In this document: positions 56,177-64,000 of the stretch, in pieces
How the letters are laid out: the number at the start of each line of letters is the position of its first letter
Numbering within the stretch: position 1 is the first letter of the stretch
Assembly: GCA_030159075.1 (NCBI GenBank)
Contig: BROG01000550.1
Span: 441,374 to 505,373, forward strand
DNA length: 64,000 nt
Source of the DNA: Atrina japonica
Lineage: Eukaryota; Mollusca; Bivalvia; Pterioida; Pinnidae
Direction: 5' to 3'
Position numbers and translations under genes: made by a program
Notes under the pieces: model-generated
Seen by the model: only the letters and a program-made list of their open reading frames with translations
The model's database searches: none
Told to the model about the DNA's origin: nothing

Positions 56177-56776
56177 ACAAAGAGATACACAAGAAGTGGA
56201 GCGTTTGATCGCCAGTATGTGCTGTAAAAAGTTCCTTCTGATTTTCGGATTTATCCTCCTGGAAGTATCAGATCTGTGTTTTGACTGGAATTTCCACATT
56301 GACGTAGTTAACAGTGGATAAGAAACAATTAAAGATGAAGTACGGATCCATTATGCCATCCTGGGTTTGCTATAGTCGGATCAGTAATATTTTTGTTAGT
56401 AAATCCGTTTGGGAAAGTGGTAAAAGAGGAGACTGCTGCTATTCCCATATTATCTCAATACTGTCGACTTGGATTGAGGATGTGCCGCAAATAATTCTTG
56501 CATTGATTGTTGCGTTTAAAGAAGAACTGATAACCTGGGTTCAATTGGCAAAAGCTGTTTTTGCAATAGTTGAAGCTATCATCAGATTGTCTATCGTCAT
56601 TTACAAACTGTTTAAAAGACATAACAAGTGCCATGGCGAAAATGACATTAAATGTAATCATATTGTATTTAATGTAATCATATTGTATTTAATGTAATCA
56701 TATTGTATTTAATGTAATCGGAACAATTTGTATTTTCATTTGTTCCATCATAATTCTCATAAAATTGTTTAGTTAG
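56177..56776 (+). pseudogene. Third copy of the membrane-protein exon, broken
   Basis: Same exon edge as the B1/B2 copies ('tttaaccag|acaaagagat'). It continues 'FLLIFGFILLEVSDLCFDWN', then a TAA (near 56319) and, after one frameshift, 'FAIVGSVIFLLVNPFGKVV'. After another shift comes 'LSTWIEDVPQIILALIVAF', 'AVFAIVEAIIRL', a triplicated 20-bp unit (about 56650-56712), and a last helix 'CIFICSIIILIKLF' ending at 56776. It is much more diverged than B1 versus B2, so it is an older paralogue. It confirms which parts of the family are conserved: the E-V-x-D first helix and the W-I-E-D-V-x-Q helix. Confidence 0.75.
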
Positions 56777-56934
56777 GGAATTACCCTTAATAAATATGGT
56801 TTATTTACACGTTTTCATGCACAATGAATACTACTTAAATTGTAATAAACAGAACTACTTAAATAGTATGAAATGTTTGTTCTTTTCTTTTGCCTTACAT
56901 GGTGTTTTCCTAATCCTTAAATTTAAGCAGACTC

Positions 56935-57430
56935 GTGGCGGGTGTGACCCGCTTACTCCTCCATGGCACTCGATCCAACCTTTAGATTCATAGAAGTCCA
57001 TGTTTGCCTATATTCAATAGATTTGTATGTTGTATCCTGGAAATCCTGGAAATGTATATGGATTTTTATATTCTATTGAAAATTATTTAGATAAACACTT
57101 TCTCGACACTTTTAAAATGATATAAACTAATTGCCATCAACTTTATACAACAAAAGTTTAAGTTATTTATTTATTGATACAACCCCTAGATTTTCCAAAG
57201 GTCTGTGTTTGTCCAATAGTCACCAGATTTGTAAATTACTGAAGATGTATACATTGGTATCTGTGATTTTTATATTCTAATGAAAATTATTTAGAAAAAC
57301 GAGTTCTCAACACTTTAAAACTGATATAAACTAGTCGCCATCATCTTCATGCAACAAAAGTTTAAATTTCGGATTTATAAATTGAGGTTTGGATTTGCTA
57401 TCGACACTGCAGTTATAAGGTAATAGTAGT
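56935..57430 (+). repeat. Two retroelement-tail modules in tandem
   Basis: 'cgtggcgggtgtgacccgct', 'tactcctccatggcact' and a degenerate tail (to about 57165), then a second copy of the tail ('ccaaaggtctgtgtttgtcc', 'ttggtatctgtgatttttat', 'aaaacgagttctcaacactt'). The second matches 60985-61255 closely. They belong with the 3' end of the Penelope-like element at 49300-49490. Confidence 0.6.
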
Positions 57431-57955
57431 TAGAGACAAGTAAAAAGTTTACCATAGGCGACAATGTTAACGTTTTCCTGTATATCTCATCTTTCGAGCG
57501 AGTGTTGACTTGTAAATTATACATGGATCTTTTCCGCGTTCTTTACGCAATCAGAAAATAAACACGAAACATAGGCTTGACCATCTTATGTTTTTGCCAC
57601 AGGTGCATATGTCAACCCCAGCAGTTTCCCTACACTTTTTCAACCAACCGATTTCCCGCTTTTTAGTTGTCTCTGACCTATAATCAATTATTTTTCTTGT
57701 TTTAAACTTTTTAGTTTACAACTACAGAGATATATAAGTATGGTCATACCATTGAAACCAATGCCAAATATGTGTGAACAATCACTTTTGGCATGTTATA
57801 CCATACTGATAAATTGAACTTTATAACTTTCAGAATTTTTTTTATGAAAAAACTTTCAAATATTTTTTTCTAAGACTACATAAAGCCAAAACAGGTCCAG
57901 GCTACCAGTGAGTCATCATACAAACACATTAAACACAAAGTACACACATACCTGG
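57431..57955. other. No recognisable feature
   Basis: AT-rich. No exon or RNA gene can be supported. Confidence 0.5.
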
Positions 57956-57969
57956 TACAAGTAATACTT

Positions 57970-58140
57970 AAATTGGTTTTCATGTACATATACATATATC
58001 CCCCTCTTCATTTATATGCATGCATGCATGTATCCAAATATTTAGACATCAATTTCATATTTTATATACGTGCAAACACACACACACACACACACATACA
58101 TATACATACATATATATATACATACACACATACCTACACG
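57970..58140. repeat. Degenerate (CA)n/(TACA)n simple repeat
   Basis: Runs of 'acacacac' and 'catacatata'. The open frame through it is an artefact. Confidence 0.8.
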
Positions 58141-59105
58141 CACCACATATCACTGTAACTCATTTATTGTTTATTGTTTTATTGTTATTATAATATAAAG
58201 TTCAATCTATAAAGTAGCTAACAACTGCCACTGACCCAGATATATCCACTGTTAAAGTATATGTAAACATTATGTTAATTTTCTAAATTACTTGTATTTT
58301 TCATATTAATTTTTTTACTACTAGTAATATTCTTTTACTATGAGTGTCTATTTATACTCTCTATATATCTTAAATATTAACAACATATTTAGAAATATAT
58401 ACAGCTGTGTCAAACTACATATACATTTGTAAATATATAAGTATTCATCATTTACTTTAATATAATAATGATAACAGGTCATGCTTTTACTTCCAAAAGT
58501 AAATACACGCATATTCATATATGCACTGTACATTACCAATTAGTTTAATGTTTTACTATAAATCTTTACTTGTGCATATACATGCACAGTAATGTGTAGA
58601 AACATACACTCAACATACATGCATCCACCTTTATAATTTTAAACATGTTGTCATTACTTGCAGATGTACATATGTATACATTTAAGAAAGTATATATTGA
58701 CTGAATTAATACATTTGTACAAGGAATGTATATAATTTTAATATATTTGTAACTCTGAGTTATATTATATTTTACTTATTTGTTCTTTTTTTCCATATTA
58801 GTCCTACCAAACCTGCAAGTATATATACAGTGGCTTTTAATTTGTCAAGTTTTTGAGAAATAGTCATTTCCCATATTTGACACCATGGTGTCCTTAATAT
58901 TGCCTAATAAATGAGTATGATTTAATATTATAAGTACATGAAAAAAAATTCTCATCAACCCATATATGAACATATTCCTGGATACAAACACATACATCAT
59001 GATATAAATATACATATACCAGCATATGCACATACATGTACACATATACACCGTAAATGTATTACACATCCATGTACACATATACACCGTAAATATATTA
59101 CACAT
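58141..59105. other. AT-rich stretch without a supported gene
   Basis: Contains a ~38-bp direct duplication near 59030-59105 ('acatatacaccgtaaat' twice). The frames are low complexity. Confidence 0.5.
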
Positions 59106-59109
59106 GCAT

Positions 59110-59560
59110 GCCACAGTGTAGCTTATTGATTCTCCCCCAATGATTACACTTCTTTTCAAAGTGTTCTAATTTACATGTTTTTTCTGCAACAAGTTTTCCT
59201 GCATTAAAGCATTGCTTCATATATTTTTGTAATGGGATGATGTTTATATTAATATCTATTCTAGTGGTATAGTATATGAAATATTTTGTCTGAATTATAG
59301 TTGAATTTATAGGATTGCTTGGTGAAACAGTATTTTTTCCCAAATAGGATATCTGGTTCATTAAAAATTATATTTAAATTCACTTTATTTAAGATTAAGT
59401 CCGAAAGATCAATATACAATCTTCTTATATCGTCACATAGGCAGAATAAATGTTTTATTGTTTCCTCGGTGGTTCCACATGTTTTACATTTATCATTATT
59501 TGTGATTCCATTTTTACCAGTTGATGGAACATCAACGCAGTTATGTTACGCTAAGTTGTT
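59110..59560 (-). pseudogene. LINE ORF2 C-terminal fragment (zinc-finger tail)
   Basis: The minus-strand frame gives 'TGKNGITNNDKCKTCGTTEE' followed by 'TIKHLFCLCDDIRRLYIDL', the C-x2-C ... H-x3-C zinc tail (zf-RVT) that ends many non-LTR retrotransposon polymerases. Then 'IIFNEPDILFGKK' and, after a frameshift near 59320, 'IIQTKYFIYYTTRIDINI' and 'YMKQCFNAGKLVAEKTCKLE' to about 59110. The reverse transcriptase proper is absent and a stop lies upstream ('NLA' then stop), so it is a 5'-truncated dead copy. The exact clade cannot be given. Confidence 0.72.
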
Positions 59561-59624
59561 TATTGTGAATAAGTCAAATCACATTTTGAAGTATGGGGTT
59601 AATAACACATTGAATTGACGTAAA

Positions 59625-60249
59625 ATTACACATGTATGTGCATTTCAGCAACATAAACTCAACTTCAAGTTTGAAATTTCCAAATCACACATTTATTCGT
59701 ATATTTTTGCTTTTTTAAATGACGAAAATACAGCAACAATTCGCTGAAAAATATAGGTCTACAAGACTTGTTGAAATAAATGCTATTAAAGGTCAGTTCG
59801 GCGTCCTTTATGAATTTTCAGATATTATAAATTTGCTTTAGAATGTTACTTTTCAATTATTTACCATTATAATCTTGTGATAGAATTGACATTAAAAGCG
59901 ATAGACTGGACTGTTAACAATTCTTGGGCACGATTAATCTGAAAACGATCAAGTTTCCATTCCTAGGTATTGACAAGATCTGTCTGTGAAGTTGGACATC
60001 GAAGTTGCGTCATTCCTCCTTCAGGTGATCTTAACTGATGAGAAACTCGTGGCAGTGTTTGAAGTTGGGGAAAATATTTTACATGTACATGTACACATAT
60101 TGACCTAGAGATTTAAAACTACTGATAGAAAGTATAGCGTAAGGGTATAATTCTGCCCTGTCGCATCGAAATTTAATATCGATGAAACGATGTTTATAAG
60201 CACAAGATTTTATAATCATGTCGCTGATCTATGTAGTTTGTTGTAAACG
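59625..60249. other. No recognisable feature
   Basis: AT-rich with unconserved short frames. Confidence 0.45.
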
Positions 60250-60960
60250 TTATTCGTGGTCTAAGTGCTTAACAGAAGTCAAACGGAAAATCCATTTTCT
60301 GAAAACTGATATATTCATGTCTGTCAGTGTAAACTTATTTCTTTCCATTTTCAGAAATCAGAGTCTATTCTAATTATGTTATGATATTATTTGCATTTAT
60401 GTTATTGGTTTAACAAATGGTTCAGAAAGATTGCCAGGGGAACTGAGGCCGAGTGACATATTACAAGTGTAGGCCTACTTCAAGACAAATATACAGTCAT
60501 ATAATTTAAATCGATATATACGATAGTAACGGCTAACTCATTTATCTGAAAATTAATGCATTTATTCTCTTTACACATTACTATCAAGTATAATTCACCA
60601 TTTTCGGAAATCTGCAAAAATCGTAAGTGAAACGTTTCTCGAAGAAAGTATATATAAATAAAACAAGGTAATTTTATATTTATAGCAACAAGGGGATTCC
60701 ATTTTATAACATTTATTTTATATGGACAACGTCACTTAAATAAAGGGAATGGAGCATACCAATCTGTTACATCATTTCTTTATACGTTTACCAAATCGAA
60801 AGACGAGAGTTTTGTCACATTTCCCATATTCACAACTACTGAAATTGAATGTTGGCATTGAGTAGATATTTTGGAAATTAGATTCAAATCACTGGTATCA
60901 CACAAAGGCAGAGAAGCTACCAACAATAAAGGTAAGGTTTTATCATCTTTTATTATATAG
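60250..60960. repeat. ~0.7-kb repeat R, copy 1
   Basis: Includes 'ggaaaatccattttctgaaa', 'acgtttctcgaagaaagtat', 'gggaatggagcat' and 'ttggcattgagtagatattt'. It matches 62930-63650 in order and orientation, and its right half matches 63747-64000. The minus-strand frame 60780-61034 lies across it and is not conserved in the other copies. Confidence 0.75.
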
Positions 60961-61255
60961 GCATACAGGGGATACTTACTCCTCAGTGGCAACAGATCCC
61001 ACCCCTGGATTTCCAAAGGTCTATGGTTGTCCAATATTCACCAGATTTGTAAATTGTATCCTGAACATTAGGAATATTTATACTTTGGTATCTGTGATTT
61101 TTATATTCTAATGAAAATTATTTAGAAAAACAAGTTCTCAACACTTTAAAACTGATTTAAACTAGTCGCCATCATCTTTATGAAAGAAAAGTTAAAATTT
61201 CGGATTTATAAATTGAATTTTTGATTCGCTATAAACACTTTAGTTATGAGGTTGA
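60961..61255 (+). repeat. Retroelement-tail module
   Basis: 'caggggatacttactcctca', 'acagatcccacccctgga', 'ttggtatctgtgatttttat' and 'aaaacaagttctcaacactt'. It is a close match to 57170-57430. Confidence 0.6.
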
Positions 61256-61621
61256 ATTAGAGTAGTAATAACAGTCTGACATCACTATTAATAATAGTAC
61301 GTCACAGTCTGTCATCATCACGATTAATAAAAATGAGTTTAGACAATTTTGATTGTAAAATATATTGTACTGATACTGCACTAAATGATGTGAAACGTAT
61401 GACAGATTGTGATATGTACGGGGCTCGTGTTTCTGCTATTGTTTGCTATTTTTTACATGTATGGGTGCGTCTAAGACACCGATGTATTGCGTTGTCCAAA
61501 TTTGACAAACATATAAGCACCATTGTTTTAAGACGTCGTCATCACAGCTGAGTCCGGAAGATTGTCGGTGTATAAAACTATGTATAAAATTATACAGCAA
61601 CAGATGAATTATGGGTTCACT
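61256..61621 (+). other. Unassigned stretch with a 72-codon frame
   Basis: The frame 61333-61551 starts at an ATG ('MSLDNFDCKIYCTDTALN') and is Cys/Arg rich ('VWVRLRHRCIAL'). I recognise no family, see no splice signals that would settle it, and find no second copy in the window, so I do not call it a gene. Confidence 0.25.
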
Positions 61622-61845
61622 TTCTTAGACGTTCATAAAATTCTATGTGTTTCTTTTCTATCATAAATGTATCTATAAACTTAAAAATATCATTCACTGT
61701 GTGGAATTAAAATCTTCATCTCCGAATAACACGCGAGGAGTAAAAACAGCTACAGGATCTAAGACGCTGTGTGTTCCACTATAAAATCAATATCAAACCG
61801 ACTTAGAAAATATAAAACCCACGCAGAAAAATATCACACCTATCT
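61622..61845. repeat. Repeat shared with 34740-34960
   Basis: 'aatatcattcactgtgtgga', 'cttcatctccgaataacacg' and 'aagacgctgtgtgttccact', in the same order as at 34740. Confidence 0.75.
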
Positions 61846-62160
61846 ACACCCGCATATGGAGTTTTTATTTCACAAATGATCCGATATTCTAGGGCGTGTT
61901 CAACATATGAACATTTCATATACAGAGGTAAACTACTCACTGACAAATTGTTGACGCAGGGATATCGAAAACAGCCTTTGATGTCAACGTTCCGCAAATT
62001 ATCCGGTCTGTTTAACAGTCCTGTATGAGATTACTCTGTTTCACTCTGTGAAATGTTGAGTTACTTGTTCGATGGCGGTTGTTGAGACGTTTGTACCAAT
62101 TATGACGAGGATTCGTTTCTCACGTATTTTATTTCAATTTGACTGAATTCACGGCGGGTG
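61846..62160 (+). pseudogene. Penelope-like reverse-transcriptase C-terminal fragment
   Basis: 'tcacaaatgatccgatattc', 'acatttcatatacagaggta', 'cactgacaaattgttgacgc' and 'aacgttccgcaaattatccg' match 49035-49190. It continues into 'tgaaatgttgagttacttgt' and 'ttcacggcgggtg', as at 49215-49335. It is a fourth remnant of the same retroelement family in the window. Confidence 0.7.
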
Positions 62161-62925
62161 ACATTGCGATTGACGATGTGCAATTTTGTATTTCACGGCG
62201 AGTGTTGTCCGTACGATGACATGGACTGGGCAACAAAATTATTAGTATTTCAATATACATGTACATACATTTTAAGAAAAAAGCTTAACGAAGAGATGTG
62301 TTTTTTTATTTGGTGGCGGTTATGTATGCAATCTCCAATTTTAAAAAAAAATCATTGAACAGAAAAATCACGAACATCTGGGAAAAAATATAGAACAAAG
62401 CTGTCAAATGAACACTTAAACATGAAGATCTATTTTCCTCAATGTGAAAACATTATTCCATAGGTTATTTATAAGTTTGTGCCAAAGATATGGTTTTTAT
62501 TATTTATAGATATGTTTTTCTATCGCTGCAAATGGACACCGGTATAATTGTCAGAAATATCATTTTATCCTATCCACCTGACTATCCATGAATAAACACG
62601 TCTGAATGAAAAATATCTAAAGAAAATTGAAGAAAAAATAAGTACAGAGAAAACGAATTAAGGAAATTAAATATCGAAAGAGAATTGAGGAGTGATCACA
62701 GATAAAGACAGAGTTAAGTGAATATTGTAAGAGCTAAATGAATATTGTAAGAGAATGGAGAGGCGAAATTGATCACATATAGGTACAGAGGAAAGAGAAT
62801 AAAATGAAGCAGCTTTCCTACCCAGGATAAGCATTTAAAATATCAAGTATGAAACAATACTAATGCTATCTTAATCATCTACGCTCAAAGTGCAAAAAAT
62901 TACCTCAGTAGTTGATAGCTTAATT
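62161..62925. other. No recognisable gene
   Basis: AT-rich. 'gagaatggag' and 'agtgaatattgtaagagcta' words repeat near 62680-62800. No exon is supported. Confidence 0.45.
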
Positions 62926-62929
62926 GTGT

Positions 62930-63434
62930 GGTCTAAATGCTTAACAGAAAACAAACGGAAAATCCATTTTCTGAAAACTGTCTTTGTAAACTTATTACTT
63001 TCCATTTTCAGAAATAAGTCAATCAGGTTTATTCTACTAATGTTATGATATTATAAGTATCCATGTGCTGGTTTAATAGATTGGCAGGACAACTGCGGCC
63101 GAGTGACATATTACATGTGTAGTTCAAGACAGATACATATGATAATAACGACAAACTCATTTATCTCAAAATTAATGCATTCTTTTTACACATCACTATA
63201 ATGTATATTTCACCATTTACTGAAATTTGCAAAAACATTTATACCATGAATCATAAGAAAAACGTTTCTCGAAGAAAGTATATCGATATATAAATAGAAC
63301 AAGGTAATTTAATATAATATTTATAGCAACAAGAGGAATTATTCCATTTTTCTAGCATTTTTAATACGGACAACGTAACTGAAGCAAAGGGAGTTGCATT
63401 ATCATTTCTTTATACGTTTACCAAATAAAAGGCC

Positions 63435-63491
<57 letters not shown>

Positions 63492-63650
63492 ATCAAATAT
63501 TCCATACTCACAATTACTGAAAATGAATGTCGGCATTGGGAGGTATTTTGGAAATAAGATTCAAATCACTGTCTTATTTAGTTTGGTATGATACAAAGGA
63601 AGAAATGCTACTGAAGTAACAGTAATGTTTTATCATCATTTTATCTAAAT
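62930..63650. repeat. ~0.7-kb repeat R, copy 2
   Basis: Matches 60250-60960. It carries a (GA)n run (63437-63489) where copy 1 has 'cgaaagacgagag'. Confidence 0.75.
63437..63489. repeat. (GA)n microsatellite
   Basis: About 26 GA units inside copy 2 of repeat R. Confidence 0.95.
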
Positions 63651-63746
63651 TAGGTCATTGCTTTGAAGTATGACCGCTTAAAACATCTTACTAAATAATT
63701 TTTCTTCCATTTTCTTCCTCATATCATCCAAACAAAATGTTATTAT

Positions 63747-64000
63747 AATAAATAACGTTTCTCGAAAAAAGTATATCGATATATAAATAGAACAAGGTAA
63801 TGTGGTATATTTATAGCAAGATGGGGACTTCCATTTTTCTAACATTTAAATGGACCGATGCGCACCAAGTTGCATCGTAATTTTAATTATACGTTTACCA
63901 AATCAAAAGGCTGTAAGAGAGAGAGGGTTTTATTAAATATATTCCATACTCACAAGTACTGAAATTGAATGTTGGAATTCGGGAGGTATTTTGGAAATTA
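63747..64000. repeat. ~0.7-kb repeat R, copy 3 (runs off the window)
   Basis: 'acgtttctcgaaaaaagtat', 'atatttatagcaag', 'tacgtttaccaaatcaaaag' and 'tgttggaattcgggaggtat', in the same order as the right half of copies 1 and 2. Confidence 0.7.

Overview
This is an AT-rich, repeat-dense piece of an animal nuclear genome. The repeat families (a SINE whose tail reads 'cggcacgttaaagaaccctc', Penelope-like reverse-transcriptase remnants, several small MITE families and long minisatellites) most resemble those I know from molluscs, probably a bivalve. That assignment is an inference from repeat style. No complete host gene with a full exon set can be recognised.

Layout. 1-8 kb holds a ~0.9 kb fold-back palindrome, minisatellites and MITEs, and no gene. 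8.07-21.04 kb is a tandem segmental duplication (unit A1 8071-15195, unit A2 15198-21042) carrying paired copies of a 30-bp minisatellite, a SINE and three kinds of MITE. 21.0-22.1 kb is a GC-richer, promoter-like repeat with CRE, ETS, YY1, CCAAT and NRF1 motifs plus two hairpins. 22.14-42.53 kb is a second segmental duplication (B1 22139-34739, B2 35445-42526). Each unit carries one exon of a multi-pass membrane protein on the minus strand, next to a 52-bp satellite. Comparing the units shows empty and filled sites for a 2.1-kb TTAA-flanked transposon, a MITE, a hairpin element and a piggyBac remnant. A third, broken copy of the membrane-protein exon lies at 56.2 kb on the plus strand.

43.7-55.9 kb is a decayed Maverick/Polinton-like (virus-like) element. 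It has an FtsK/HerA-type packaging ATPase, small capsid-associated proteins, a capsid protein of the family usually annotated as F54H12.2-like, the C-terminal part of a family-B DNA polymerase, a conserved unknown protein, a single-BIR (IAP-like) protein and a protein with two CCHC zinc knuckles. Most genes carry stops or frameshifts. A Penelope-like retroelement has replaced the end of the capsid gene and the start of the polymerase gene, a SINE sits inside the polymerase, and a 67-T run interrupts the ATPase. I found no integrase, protease or clear terminal inverted repeats.

The most unusual signal is at the two ends of this element. Four small genes each end 2-13 nt before a 16-nt hairpin that fits the replication-dependent histone mRNA stem-loop (GGYYYT-TTTN-ARRRCC with an ACC-type 3' flank). 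In all four, exactly 12 nt separate the hairpin from a purine-rich element (CGAAAAGAAACCT or a variant) resembling the histone downstream element bound by U7 snRNP. The encoded proteins are not histones. This suggests a mobile virus-like element whose accessory genes use the host histone 3'-end pathway; I know of no prior description.

56-64 kb holds the membrane-protein pseudogene, retroelement tails, a LINE 3' end (zinc-finger tail of ORF2, minus strand), another Penelope fragment and a ~0.7-kb repeat present three times.
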